A DNA stretch of 64,000 nucleotides. Source: Streptomyces sp. SLBN-31 (GTDB taxonomy: Bacteria; Actinomycetota; Actinomycetes; Streptomycetales; Streptomycetaceae). Shown here piece after piece: positions 28,440 to 36,910 of this stretch; position 1 is the stretch's first letter, and the number at the start of each line of letters is the position of its first letter. Position numbers and translations under genes: made by a program. The DNA lies in NCBI RefSeq assembly GCF_006715395.1, contig NZ_VFNC01000002.1:1116001-1180000 (forward strand), written 5' to 3'. The notes beneath the pieces were generated by a model. The model ran no database searches, was not told the origin of the DNA, and saw nothing but the letters and a program-made list of their open reading frames with translations.

Positions 28440-29566
28440 GGAAGCCCGCCGCTGAGCCGTTCGTTCACCCAGTCGTGAAAGGCGCCGATGTGGTGCTCGC
28501 TGGGCACCAGCACGCCGCCCTTGGCGTACATACGCGAGCTCATTCCGGGCTGTGTGCGCTCGCAGGCGTCGAAGTCCTGCTGGTTGACGCGGTGGAAGAG
28601 CTCCACGGACCGCGTGACGTCCTTGCCGCTCTCGACGACGTGCGGCAGATAGAGCCAGTCGCACTCGACGATCGTGCGGTCGGCCGACACCGGGTACATG
28701 CGGTGGAAGATCACGTGGTCGGGGACGAGGTTGATGAACACTTGCGGCTTGACGGTGATCGCGTAGTAGCGGCGGTCCTGCTCGTCGCCGACGCCCGGGA
28801 TGCGGTCGAGGCCCTCGCCGCCGTCGACGGTGAAGCCCCGGACCTCCTCGCCGAACTCGGCGCCGTGGCCGACGTAGTACTGCGCGGCGTAGCCGTCCGC
28901 GAACTCCGGGAGCACCTCGGTGAGTTCGGGGTGGATGGTGGCGCAGTGGTAGCACTCCATGAAGTTCTCGATGATGAGCTTCCAGTTGGCCTTCACGTCG
29001 TAGGTGATGCGCCTGCCGACGGAGAGGTTGTCGATGTCGTAGTGCTCGATCGACTCGACGTCCCCCAGCCGTTCGACGACCGCCCCGATGACGTCCTCCT
29101 CGAAGGAGGGCGGGTTCTCCGCGAGGCAGACCCAGACGTAGCCGAGCCATTCGCGCACGGCGACGCTCGCCAAGCCGTACTCGGTCCGGCCGACGTCGGG
29201 CATCTTGGTGAGGTTCGGCGCGGCGACGAGCTTGCCGTCCAGGCCGTAGGTCCAGGCGTGGTAGGGGCACTGGAAGGCGCGCTTGACCTCGCCGGACTCC
29301 TCGGTGCACAGCTTGGCGCCGCGGTGCCGGCAGACGTTGAAGTAGGCGCGGATCGAATGGTCCCGGGCGCGGGTGACCAGGATGGACTCGCGGCCCACGT
29401 CGACGGTGCGGAAGGCGCCGGGTGCGGCCAGTTCGGAGGCGCGCGCCACGCAGAACCACATCGTCTCGAATATGCGCTCCTGCTCCTGGGCGAAGACCGC
29501 CGGATCCGTGTAGGAGGAGCCGGGCAGGGTGGCGATCAGGCTGTCCGGCAGGCTGGTCGAGGTCAC
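28427..29566 (-). CDS. Rieske non-heme iron oxygenase, betaine N-demethylase type
   Basis: A 379-residue oxygenase alpha subunit. The GTG at 29566 follows GAGGAG by 6 bases. The Rieske cluster is bound by CRHRGAKLC...CPYHAWTYG. The mononuclear iron site is in ENFMECYHCATIHPEL. The sequence resembles glycine betaine (GbcA), stachydrine and carnitine Rieske oxygenases more than aromatic dioxygenases, and no small beta subunit gene is present. It would hydroxylate an N-methyl group, releasing formaldehyde. A mycothiol-dependent formaldehyde dehydrogenase in the same cluster supports this. The exact amine is not determined by the sequence. Confidence 0.85.
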   Translation of the reverse strand: MTSTSLPDSLIATLPGSSYTDPAVFAQEQERIFETMWFCVARASELAAPGAFRTVDVGRESILVTRARDHSIRAYFNVCRHRGAKLCTEESGEVKRAFQCPYHAWTYGLDGKLVAAPNLTKMPDVGRTEYGLASVAVREWLGYVWVCLAENPPSFEEDVIGAVVERLGDVESIEHYDIDNLSVGRRITYDVKANWKLIIENFMECYHCATIHPELTEVLPEFADGYAAQYYVGHGAEFGEEVRGFTVDGGEGLDRIPGVGDEQDRRYYAITVKPQVFINLVPDHVIFHRMYPVSADRTIVECDWLYLPHVVESGKDVTRSVELFHRVNQQDFDACERTQPGMSSRMYAKGGVLVPSEHHIGAFHDWVNERLSGGLPQPR

Positions 29567-29653
29567 GGTGCACTCCTCGGGGAACGTCGTGGAGGGGTCA
29601 TTCACGCGCCGGGAAGAGCGACTCCGGACGGCGTTGGGGCGATACGCGCTTCT

Positions 29654-29689
29654 GTTGTTCATTACGCAACTGCGCGTGCTGTACGCAAC
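29654..29689. promoter_or_regulatory. GTTG/CGCAAC sites upstream of the Rieske oxygenase
   Basis: GTTGTTCATTACGCAAC (29654-29670) carries GTTG/CAAC arms, and a second CGCAAC lies at 29684-29689. The first site matches 14 of 17 bases of the sequence at 33225-33241 before the mycothiol dehydrogenase. Candidate IclR operators. Confidence 0.5.
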
Positions 29690-29726
29690 CGCTGAGTTCG
29701 CAGCATGTGATGCCGCGGCGGCGGTG

Positions 29727-30887
29727 TCAAGACATGGCGGCGAGCTGCTTGCGCCACCGCGTGAACAGCCGGGGCTGGTTCATTCCGAGCACGGCGACCG
29801 GCTCTCCTGCACGCCGGTAGACGGCGAGGACGTCGCGGTCGTCCACGGCACCCGCCTCGACGGTCACACTGTCGGCGCCGGCCGCGTGACCGGCGAACTG
29901 GATCTTCACGCCGTACTGGTCGGACCAGAAGTACGGCGGCCTGGGCACGCCCGGTTCCACGGCGCCGCCCGCCAGCAACGCAGCCACGGCGGCGTCGGGG
30001 CGTTCTCGCGCGCCGGTCCAGTGCTCGACGCGGCGATGGGCGCCCGCGCGCGGGTCGTACCAGTTGGCGCAGTCGCCGACCGCGACCACACCGGCGAGGC
30101 TGGTGCGCCCGTCCGCGCCGCACTTCACGCCGTTGTCGAGAGCGATGCCGGAGCTCTCCAGCCACTCGACGCACGGACGGGCGCCCACGCCGACGACGAC
30201 GATGTCGGCCGGCACGCTGCGGCCGTCCTCCAGCAGCACGGCGTCGACGTGCTCCTCGCCGCTCAGGCCCTTGACGCCGACGCCGCACAGCAGCCGTACG
30301 CCGTGGTCGGCGTGGAGGCCGGAGACGACGGCGCCCATGGTCATGCCGAGAGGCCCGGCGAGGGGGGTGGGGGCCGCCTCGACGACCGTGACGTCCAGCC
30401 CGAGGACGTACGCGGTGGAGGCGACCTCGGCGCCGACGAACCCGCCGCCGATCACCACCAGGCGTCCGCCGCGGGCCAGTTCGTCCCGCAGGGCGCGGGC
30501 GTCGTCGAGGGTGCGCAGGGTGTGCACGCCCGCCAGGCCCGCGGAACCCGGCAGGGTGCGGGCGGCGGCGCCGGTCGCGATGACCACGCCGTCCGCACGC
30601 ACCTCCCGCCCGTCGGCGAGCCGCAGGGCACGGGACGCACGGTCGAGCCCGACGGCGCGGGATCCGAGCAGCCACTCGGCGCCCAGGTCCTCGCCCTCGG
30701 TCTCCAGTCCCAGGTCCGCCTCGCCGAGGGTGCCGGCCAGGAACTCCTTGGACAGCGGCGGTCTGTCGTAGGGGCGGTGGGTCTCGTCGCCGATGACGAC
30801 GAGCCGGCCGTCGTAGCCCTGTCTGCGCAGTGAGCGCGCCGCCGACAGACCCGCCAGCGACGCGCCCACCACGGCGACGGTCCTCAC
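29727..30887 (-). CDS. Ferredoxin--NAD(P)+ reductase of the Rieske oxygenase system
   Basis: A 386-residue FAD protein of the putidaredoxin-reductase type: FAD Rossmann motif VVGASLAGLSAA, RPYDRPPLSKEFL, NAD motif VVIGGGFVGAEVA and FAD motif GVVAVGDCANW. The GTG at 30887 overlaps the ferredoxin stop by 4 bases. It passes electrons from NAD(P)H to the neighbouring Rieske ferredoxin and so to the oxygenase. Confidence 0.9.
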   Translation of the reverse strand: MRTVAVVGASLAGLSAARSLRRQGYDGRLVVIGDETHRPYDRPPLSKEFLAGTLGEADLGLETEGEDLGAEWLLGSRAVGLDRASRALRLADGREVRADGVVIATGAAARTLPGSAGLAGVHTLRTLDDARALRDELARGGRLVVIGGGFVGAEVASTAYVLGLDVTVVEAAPTPLAGPLGMTMGAVVSGLHADHGVRLLCGVGVKGLSGEEHVDAVLLEDGRSVPADIVVVGVGARPCVEWLESSGIALDNGVKCGADGRTSLAGVVAVGDCANWYDPRAGAHRRVEHWTGARERPDAAVAALLAGGAVEPGVPRPPYFWSDQYGVKIQFAGHAAGADSVTVEAGAVDDRDVLAVYRRAGEPVAVLGMNQPRLFTRWRKQLAAMS

Positions 30888-31246
30888 GCGGGACCTCCGG
30901 CGAGCCGGGAGGCGACGCACGGCGGCAGGTTCGGGGCGTCGGTCGACACCCGCACGTAGACCATGCCGTCCTCGACGACGACCTCGTGCGTGCGGACCGG
31001 CAGCCTGGCCGGGGGCGCGTCGACGGCACCGGTGCGCAGGTCGAACTTCGAGGCGTGCAGCGGGCATTCGACCTCGCAGCCCTCCAGCCAGCCGTCGGCG
31101 AGCGAGGCGTCCTGGTGGGTGCAGGTGTCGTCGATGGCGAAGACCTCGCCGTCGTCGGTGTGGAACACCGAGACGGGCGGGTCGATGTCGAGCCGGAAGG
31201 CCTCGCCTCGCGGGAGATCCGCGAGACGGCACGCGGGAATCATCAT
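30884..31246 (-). CDS. Rieske-type [2Fe-2S] ferredoxin
   Basis: A 120-residue small Rieske protein, with ligands CTH and CPLH (CTHQDASLADGW ... VECPLHASKFDL). It shuttles electrons between the reductase and the oxygenase. Its ATG lies shortly after GAGG; a second ATG directly follows. First gene of a coupled two-gene unit (ferredoxin-reductase) read towards the oxygenase gene. Confidence 0.92.
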   Translation of the reverse strand: MMIPACRLADLPRGEAFRLDIDPPVSVFHTDDGEVFAIDDTCTHQDASLADGWLEGCEVECPLHASKFDLRTGAVDAPPARLPVRTHEVVVEDGMVYVRVSTDAPNLPPCVASRLAGGPA

Positions 31247-31274
31247 GACACCTCGGTGCGTATAGCGAAACGGA

Positions 31275-31290
31275 TTGCGGTAAGCGCAAC
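31275..31290. promoter_or_regulatory. Palindrome upstream of the ferredoxin gene
   Basis: TTGCGGTAAGCGCAA (31275-31289) has perfect TTGCG/CGCAA arms with 5 bases between. CGCAAC here matches the half-sites at the oxygenase and dehydrogenase promoters. It lies 29 bases before the start codon. Confidence 0.5.
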
Positions 31291-31405
31291 ATCAGTCTGA
31301 GGTCGCCCAGAATGCTTGTCAAGGAGTTCCGACGCCGCGACACCCCGTAAGGCGTGGTTGCTCCATTCGCAACACCGCGCGCGATACGAGACACAAAAAG
31401 CGGCA

Positions 31406-31447
31406 GCCCGCCGTTCCGTCCGGCGTGGGCCGGACGGAACGGCGGGC
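31406..31447 (-). terminator. Strong intrinsic terminator of the mycothiol dehydrogenase/MBL operon
   Basis: A perfect 19-bp stem (31406-31424 with 31429-31447) and a GTGG-type 4-base loop. On the minus strand it is followed within five bases by TTTTT, a true U-tract, unusual for this genome type. Confidence 0.92.
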
Positions 31448-31473
31448 GTGGGCGAGGTGGAAGGGGACGGCGG

Positions 31474-32106
31474 TCAAAAGCCGCGGTCGATCCACTCCTG
31501 GAGATGGGGCGCCTCGGCGCCGACGGTGGTCGTCTCCCCGTGCCCGGTGTGGACGACCGTGTCGGCGGGCAGCGTCAGCAGCCGCTCGCGGATGGACTCC
31601 ACGATGGTCGGGAAGTGGGAGTACGACCGCCCCGTGGCACCGGGCCCGCCGGCGAAGAGCGTGTCACCGCTGAAGAGCGCCGACAGGGCCGGTACATGGA
31701 GACAGACCGCGCCGGGAGCGTGTCCGGGGGTGTGCAGCACGGTCAGTTCGACGCCCGCGACCGCCAGCACCTGCCCGTCGGCCAGTTCGGCGTCGGGCGC
31801 GCGGTCGGGATGCGTCTGCTTCCACAGTGGCAGGTCGTCCGGGTGGAGGAGGACGGGAGCGCCGGTGCGGGCGGCGAGGTCCGGCGCGGCGTCGATGTGG
31901 TCGTTGTGCGCGTGGGTGCACACCACCGCGCGCACCCGGCGTCCGCCCACGGCCGCGGCGATGGCGTCGGCGTCGTGGGCGGCGTCGATGACGACGACCT
32001 CGTGGTCGTCACCGACGAGCCACACGTTGTTGTCCACGTCCCAGGTGCCGCCGTCGAGGCTGAACTGCCCGGAGGTGACGATGAGTTCGATGCGGGCGGC
32101 CATCAC
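31474..32106 (-). CDS. MBL-fold metallohydrolase
   Basis: A 210-residue metallo-beta-lactamase-fold hydrolase with the metal motif THAHNDHID and later HTPGHAPG and [10 protein letters not shown], as in glyoxalase II-like thioester hydrolases. It overlaps the dehydrogenase gene by 4 bases. Such a gene commonly accompanies the mycothiol-dependent formaldehyde dehydrogenase, and hydrolysis of S-formylmycothiol to formate and mycothiol is its likely role (inference). Confidence 0.9.
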   Translation of the reverse strand: MMAARIELIVTSGQFSLDGGTWDVDNNVWLVGDDHEVVVIDAAHDADAIAAAVGGRRVRAVVCTHAHNDHIDAAPDLAARTGAPVLLHPDDLPLWKQTHPDRAPDAELADGQVLAVAGVELTVLHTPGHAPGAVCLHVPALSALFSGDTLFAGGPGATGRSYSHFPTIVESIRERLLTLPADTVVHTGHGETTTVGAEAPHLQEWIDRGF

Positions 32107-33188
32107 AGCACCACCACCGAGCGCAGCACGTCACCGCCGTGCATCCGCTCGAAGGCCTTCTCCACCTCGTCCAGGGCGATCGTCTCGGTGACGAAGGCGT
32201 CCAGGTCGAGCCGGCCCTGCCGGTAGAGGTCGATGAGCATGGGGAAGTCGCGGGAGGGCAGGCAGTCGCCGTACCAGGAGGACTTCAGCGACCCGCCCCG
32301 GCCGAAGACATCGAGGAGCGGCAGCTCCAGCTTCATCTCCGGGGTGGGCACGCCCACCAGCACGACCGTGCCGGCGAGGTCACGGGCGTAGAAGGCCTGC
32401 TTGTACGTCTCCGGGCGGCCGACCGCCTCGATGACGACGTCGGCGCCGAAGCCGCCGGTCAGCTCACGGATCGCCTCGACGGCGTCGTTCTCCCTGGAGT
32501 TGACCGTGTGGGTGGCGCCCAGCCTCTTCGCGGTCTCCAGCTTCCGGTCGTCGATGTCCACGGCGACGATCTTCGCCGCGCCCGCCAGCCGGGAACCGAC
32601 GATCGCCGCGTCGCCCACACCACCGCAGCCGATCACCGCGACCGAGTCGCCCCGCCCCACGCCTCCGGTGTTGATGGCGGCCCCGATGCCCGCCATCACG
32701 CCACAGCCCAGCAGACCCGCGGCCGCCGCCGACGCCTCCGGGTCGACCTTGGTGCACTGCCCGGCGGCGACCAGCGTCTTCTCCGCGAACGCCCCGATCC
32801 CGAGCGCCGGGGACAGCTCGGTGCCGTCGGTCAGCGTCATCTTCTGCCGGGCGTTGTGGGTGTTGAAGCAGTACCAGGGGCGCCCACGCAGACAGGCCCG
32901 GCACTGACCGCACACAGCACGCCAGTTGAGGATCACGAAGTCACCCGGCGCCACATCGGTGACGCCCTCCCCCACCGACTCCACCACACCTGCCGCCTCA
33001 TGCCCCAGCAGAAAGGGAAAGTCGTCGCTGATGCCGCCCTCGCGGTAGTGCAGGTCGGTGTGGCAGACCCCGCACGCCTCGATCTTGACCAGCGCCTCGC
33101 CCGGACCGGGATCGGGCACGAGGATGGTTTCCAGGCTGACGGGGGCGCCCTTCGCGCGCGCGACGACAGCACGGACCTGATGAGTCAT
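32103..33188 (-). CDS. mscR: S-(hydroxymethyl)mycothiol dehydrogenase
   Basis: A 361-residue zinc alcohol dehydrogenase of the formaldehyde-detoxifying type. It has catalytic zinc ligands in [12 protein letters not shown] and GHEAAGVV, a structural zinc cluster in [15 protein letters not shown], and NAD binding in [12 protein letters not shown]. The segment [31 protein letters not shown] is typical of MscR. It oxidises the mycothiol adduct of formaldehyde. Directly coupled to the MBL hydrolase and close to the Rieske oxygenase, which would generate formaldehyde. The ATG at 33188 follows GAGGAG. Confidence 0.9.
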   Translation of the reverse strand: MTHQVRAVVARAKGAPVSLETILVPDPGPGEALVKIEACGVCHTDLHYREGGISDDFPFLLGHEAAGVVESVGEGVTDVAPGDFVILNWRAVCGQCRACLRGRPWYCFNTHNARQKMTLTDGTELSPALGIGAFAEKTLVAAGQCTKVDPEASAAAAGLLGCGVMAGIGAAINTGGVGRGDSVAVIGCGGVGDAAIVGSRLAGAAKIVAVDIDDRKLETAKRLGATHTVNSRENDAVEAIRELTGGFGADVVIEAVGRPETYKQAFYARDLAGTVVLVGVPTPEMKLELPLLDVFGRGGSLKSSWYGDCLPSRDFPMLIDLYRQGRLDLDAFVTETIALDEVEKAFERMHGGDVLRSVVVL

Positions 33189-33224
33189 GGCCACTCCTCG
33201 GCTGGTACGAGACCTGATCCCGAT

Positions 33225-33260
33225 GTTGCTCATTACGGCACGCATCTCACGTGTCGCAAC
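33225..33260. promoter_or_regulatory. Candidate IclR site upstream of mscR
   Basis: GTTGCTCATTACGGCAC (33225-33241) matches 14 of 17 bases of the site at 29654, and a CGCAAC half-site follows at 33255-33260. Confidence 0.5.
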
Positions 33261-33288
33261 ACAGCATCACCGGAGTGGTGCACGAGGG

Positions 33289-33894
33289 TCAAGGAGTCGG
33301 TCCGTCGGCCTTGAGCGAGTCGATCCAGTCGAGGAGGCGGGCGCCCTCGCGGGTCATGACCTCGGGATCGCGCAGGGCGTTGGCCAGCAGCGACATGCCC
33401 TGGTAGGCGGAGACGAGGGTGAGTGCGTGCCCGTCGGGGTCGGGGACCCCCGCCGCACGGAACTGCTCGGCGGCCCAGTCGAGGAGCTGCCGTATGACCG
33501 CGGCCGCCTCCACGTCGAGGGTGCCCTCCTCGCGCTTGTCGAGCTCGACGGCCAGTGTTCCGGTGGGGCATCCGCGGCGGGCGGCGGTGTCACGTCCGTC
33601 CACCCAGGCCGCGATCAGCCGCTTGAGCCGGTCGAGCGGGTCGGCCGACTCCTCCAGGGCCGCGGTGAGTTCGTCCAGCCGGGAGCGGTGCTCGGACAGC
33701 GCGGCCTGGACCAGCTCGTCCTTGGTCTTGAAGTAGTAGTAGACGTTCCCGACCGGCACGTCGGCCACGCGCGCGATGTCGGCGAGTGTGGTCCTCTCGA
33801 CGCCCCGCTCGTGCAGCACCTCGGCCGCCGCGGCCTTCAGACGACGTCGTTTGTCGGCCGCGCGCGCCACCCGGGGCGCCACTGAGTCAGTCAC
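33289..33894 (-). CDS. TetR family regulator
   Basis: A 201-residue regulator with HTH KAAAAEVLHERGVERTTLADIARVADVPVGNVYYYFKTKDELV and a variable ligand domain. The GTG at 33894 is the usual position (about 18 residues before the first helix). It diverges from the NmrA-like gene at 33975 and shares a palindromic operator with it. Confidence 0.9.
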   Translation of the reverse strand: MTDSVAPRVARAADKRRRLKAAAAEVLHERGVERTTLADIARVADVPVGNVYYYFKTKDELVQAALSEHRSRLDELTAALEESADPLDRLKRLIAAWVDGRDTAARRGCPTGTLAVELDKREEGTLDVEAAAVIRQLLDWAAEQFRAAGVPDPDGHALTLVSAYQGMSLLANALRDPEVMTREGARLLDWIDSLKADGPTP

Positions 33895-33942
33895 CCAACC
33901 AACTATAGGCAGCGGCCGCGTTCTGCTGCTAAGGTCCTTCCA

Positions 33943-33958
33943 AGTCAGTCGACTAACT
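33943..33958. promoter_or_regulatory. TetR-type operator between the divergent genes
   Basis: AGTCAGTCGACTAACT is a 16-base dyad centred on GTCGAC with one mismatched pair. It lies 17 bases before the NmrA-like start codon. Confidence 0.65.
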
Positions 33959-33974
33959 AACAAGGGGGAAGACG

Positions 33975-34820
33975 ATGATCGTGGTGACGGGTGCGACCGG
34001 CAATGTGGGGCGAGAACTGGTGCCGTTGCTGGCCGGGGCGGACGAGGAGGTCGTGGCCGTCTCACGGCGGCCGCGGCTCGCGGACCTCCCGGACGGCGTC
34101 CGGCACGCCCGGGCCGACCTGGCGGACGCCGCGAGCCTGCGGTCGGTCCTCGACGGCGCCGACGCGCTCTTCGTCGTGCTCGGCGGGGAGCTCAACAGCC
34201 ACGGAGAGAGCCCGAAGGCCCTGCTGGACGAGGTCACGGCCGCCGGTGTGAAGCGGGTCGTCCTGCTGTCCTCGCAGATCAACTCCACCCGCCCGCAGGC
34301 GCCTTCGCACACGCGTCTGCGCGAGTTCGAGGACGCCGTGCGTACCTCGGGAGCGGACTTCACCGTCCTGCGCCCAGCCGGCTTCGCCTCCAACGCCTTC
34401 GCCTGGGCGGAGTCGGTGCGGACCCGGCGCACGGTGTTCGCACCGTTCGGCGAGGTCGCCCTGCCCGTCGTCGACCCGGCCGACATCGCGGAGGTCGCGG
34501 CGGCGGCGCTGCGGGAGGACGGACACGCGGGACGGACGTACGAACTCACCGGACCGGAGGCGATCAGTCCGCGTCGGCAGGCCGCGGTGATCGCCGAGGC
34601 GCTGGGCGAGGACGTCGCCTTCGTGGAACTGTCCCGTGCGGAGGCCCATGCCCACCTCGCACGGTTCATGCCCGAGGAGGTCGTCGGCGGCACCCTGGAC
34701 ATCCTCGGTCTGCCGCTGCCGGCCGAGCAGACGGTCGCCGCCGATGTGCAGCATGTGCTGGGCCGTCCGGCGAGGCCGTTCGCCGCCTGGGTCGCCCGCA
34801 ACCTGGCGGCCTTCCGATAA
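33975..34820 (+). CDS. NmrA-like NAD(P)-binding protein
   Basis: A 281-residue atypical short-chain dehydrogenase: Rossmann motif VTGATGNVGRELV at the N-terminus, VVLLSSQIN, and LRPAGFASNAFAWA where active SDRs carry YxxxK. Such NmrA/HSCARG-like proteins bind NAD(P)H as sensors or act as quinone reductases. Probably induced when the divergent TetR regulator is released. Confidence 0.88.
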   Translation: MIVVTGATGNVGRELVPLLAGADEEVVAVSRRPRLADLPDGVRHARADLADAASLRSVLDGADALFVVLGGELNSHGESPKALLDEVTAAGVKRVVLLSSQINSTRPQAPSHTRLREFEDAVRTSGADFTVLRPAGFASNAFAWAESVRTRRTVFAPFGEVALPVVDPADIAEVAAAALREDGHAGRTYELTGPEAISPRRQAAVIAEALGEDVAFVELSRAEAHAHLARFMPEEVVGGTLDILGLPLPAEQTVAADVQHVLGRPARPFAAWVARNLAAFR

Positions 34821-34903
34821 GACCCGGTGGAAAAGGAGTTGGGGCAATGGCGTGCGCTTGGTAGCGTGCGACAGCCGTGAGACCGAGCGAGGAGGTGAGA
34901 CCC

Positions 34904-34963
34904 GTGAACGCTGTATTCGTGTGGGTGCTCCCCCCTCCCGTCACGGTCGGGCGACTGACGTAG
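34904..34963 (+). CDS. Putative 19-residue leader peptide with three consecutive prolines
   Basis: GTG at 34904, preceded by AGGAGG, opens a frame encoding MNAVFVWVLPPPVTVGRLT and a TAG at 34961-34963. Three consecutive proline codons (34931-34939) form a ribosome-slowing motif. The codons lie in a segment that can pair with GGGAG downstream (34972-34976). It precedes the hydrolase at 35014 by 50 bases. It is not recognised as a known family; its translation is a prediction. Confidence 0.45.
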   Translation: MNAVFVWVLPPPVTVGRLT

Positions 34964-35000
34964 CCGTCGCCGGGAGCGCCGCGATCACCAGGCACTCCCG
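34924..35000 (+). promoter_or_regulatory. Alternative hairpins downstream of the leader peptide
   Basis: The segment CGGGAG (34971-34976) has three possible partners. One is GGTGCTCCC at 34924-34932, extended to 9 bp with GGGAGCGCC at 34972-34980. The second is CTCCCG at 34935-34940. The third is CTCCCG at 34995-35000, just before the hydrolase ribosome site GAAAGG. The first two lie inside the leader reading frame, so ribosome position could choose between structures, as in attenuation. Confidence 0.4.
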
Positions 35001-35013
35001 AAAGGCGCACGCC

Positions 35014-35778
35014 ATGAACTCTTCCTTCTTCACCGCCGAGAACATGTCCGAGGGCGTCCTCGAACGCGACTTCACCGTGGGCGACGTCCCCGGTGTCCTC
35101 TGGTCACCCACCTCCGGCGCCGACCGCGCACCCCTCGTACTGATGGGCCACGGCGGCGGCACCCACAAGAGGTGGCCCGCGATGACGGGCCGCGCGCACC
35201 GACTCGTCACCGGCGCCGGTTTCCACGTCGCCTGCATCGATGCGCCGGGTCACGGCGACCGGCCGCGTACGGCGCACGACGAGCAGGAGATCGCCGTCAT
35301 GCAACGGGCGATGGCGGAGGGCGAGCCCGTCGGCCCGATCGTCGTCCGCTACAACGCCCACCTGGCCGAGCGCGCCGTACCGGAATGGCGGGCGACCCTG
35401 GACGCACTCCAGGAACTCCCCGAGATCGGGACCGCGGGACCGGTGGGCTACTACGGCCTGAACATGGGCACCGCGATCGGGGTGCCGCTGACCGCGGCGG
35501 AGCCGAGGATCACCGCCGCCGTCTTCGGCCTCCACTGGCCCGACGCCCTGGCCGAGGCGGCGAAGCGGATCACGATCCCCGTCGAGTTCGACATGCAGTG
35601 GGACGACGAGCACATCCCACGGGAAGCCGCTCTCGCCCTGTTCGACGCCTTCGCCTCCAAGGAGAAGTCGCTGCACGTCAACGCGGGCCGCCACAAGGAA
35701 CTGCCCAGGTTCGAGGCGGACAGCGCGGTCCGCTTCTTCGCCCGCCACCTGACCCGCACGGTGGCGGTTCCGGCCTGA
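35014..35778 (+). CDS. Alpha/beta-hydrolase fold protein with Asn at the nucleophile position
   Basis: A 254-residue protein of the dienelactone-hydrolase/alpha-beta superfamily: oxyanion region LVLMGHGGGTHK, CIDAPGHGDRPR, acid loop QWDDEHIP and a C-terminal histidine (NAGRHKELP). The nucleophile elbow reads YYGLNMGTAIG, with N150 (AAC) where related proteins have GxSxG; AGC to AAC is one base. Without a serine the protein may be catalytically dead, a binding protein, or the change may be a recent mutation. It follows a possible leader peptide and attenuator. Confidence 0.85.
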   Translation: MNSSFFTAENMSEGVLERDFTVGDVPGVLWSPTSGADRAPLVLMGHGGGTHKRWPAMTGRAHRLVTGAGFHVACIDAPGHGDRPRTAHDEQEIAVMQRAMAEGEPVGPIVVRYNAHLAERAVPEWRATLDALQELPEIGTAGPVGYYGLNMGTAIGVPLTAAEPRITAAVFGLHWPDALAEAAKRITIPVEFDMQWDDEHIPREAALALFDAFASKEKSLHVNAGRHKELPRFEADSAVRFFARHLTRTVAVPA

Positions 35779-35835
35779 CCGAAGGGATGCCGGCGCCCGG
35801 CCACCGGTCGGGCGCCGACTGCCCGGACCCGGGGC

Positions 35836-36750
35836 CTAGTCGGGCAGTTGTTCCAGCACGGCGGCGATTCCCGCTCGCTCCGCTACGTCGATCAGGGCCT
35901 GGCCCATCACGGAGACCGGCTCCCGTGCGGGCAGGACCAGGCCGATGCGTTCCGTGCGGACCGGGCGGACCAGCGGCACGGCGTGCATGCCCGCGGGGAC
36001 GCCGAAGACGTGCAGCCAGGCGTGCGGCACGATGCTCGCCCACTGGCCCGCCCTGACCTGGGCGAAGAGGGAGGCGATCGAGTCGGTCTCCACCCGTGGG
36101 GTCACGGAGACGCCGACGGCCTCGAACGCCGCCTCCAGCACCTGGCGTCCCTGCATGCCGGGGTGGAGCAGACACAGGGGGTACTGCGACGCGTCCTGCC
36201 AGGAGATCTCCGCCGGGTCCGTGTCCGGGGCGGTGCGCCGGATCAGGAGGACGTAGCGCTCCCGGTACAGCGGGACGAACTTGAAGCCGTGTGCGGCGAC
36301 GGTGCTGTGGTAGGTCACGGCGGCATCGAGCTCGTACGTGCCGAGCCTGCCCACGATGTCCACGGACTGCAGGTCGGCGAAGACCTGCACGGTCGCCAGC
36401 GGGTTGGCGGCGCAGAACGGCTGGGTCAGCAGGGCCACCGCCGTGGCCGCCGTCGGCACGGTACCGATGCGCAGCCGGCCGGTCAGCCCCGCGCGCAGCG
36501 CCCGGATCTCGTCCTGCATCGCGTCCCGGTCGGCGAGGATGCGCCGCGCCCACTCCACGACCCGCTCGCCCTCCGGCGTGAACCCGTCGAACCTGCGCCC
36601 CCGCCGGACCAGCGGGATGCCCAGCTCGTCCTCCAGTTTGCGGATGCCCTCGGACAGGGTCGGCTGGGAGACGAAGCAGGCCTGCGCCGCCTTCGCGAAG
36701 TGGCGGGCACGGGCGAGGGCGACGAGGTACTCGAGTTGGCGCAGCAGCAC
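35836..36750 (-). CDS. LysR family regulator
   Basis: A 304-residue LysR protein beginning LLRQLEYLVALARARHFAKAAQACFVSQPTLSEGIRKLEDELG, then an effector domain ending AVLEQLPD. The GTG at 36750 has GGGAGG almost touching it, so the start is a little uncertain. It diverges from the FdhF/YdeP-type oxidoreductase at 36911, its probable target. Same LysR type is often found beside formate-dehydrogenase-like genes in actinobacteria. Confidence 0.88.
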   Translation of the reverse strand: MLLRQLEYLVALARARHFAKAAQACFVSQPTLSEGIRKLEDELGIPLVRRGRRFDGFTPEGERVVEWARRILADRDAMQDEIRALRAGLTGRLRIGTVPTAATAVALLTQPFCAANPLATVQVFADLQSVDIVGRLGTYELDAAVTYHSTVAAHGFKFVPLYRERYVLLIRRTAPDTDPAEISWQDASQYPLCLLHPGMQGRQVLEAAFEAVGVSVTPRVETDSIASLFAQVRAGQWASIVPHAWLHVFGVPAGMHAVPLVRPVRTERIGLVLPAREPVSVMGQALIDVAERAGIAAVLEQLPD

Positions 36751-36910
36751 CCTCCCATGATCCCCCGCATCCGGCCCGCCGGCACCGGTGGCCCGCACAG
36801 GCAGCGGTGATCGGCGTGGCCTGTCAGGCGATCGGAACTTCCGCTTTGACCCGGCCCGACACCGCCCGAACAGTGGGGAGGCACATTTACGGAAAGGGGC
36901 GTGTCGCCCG

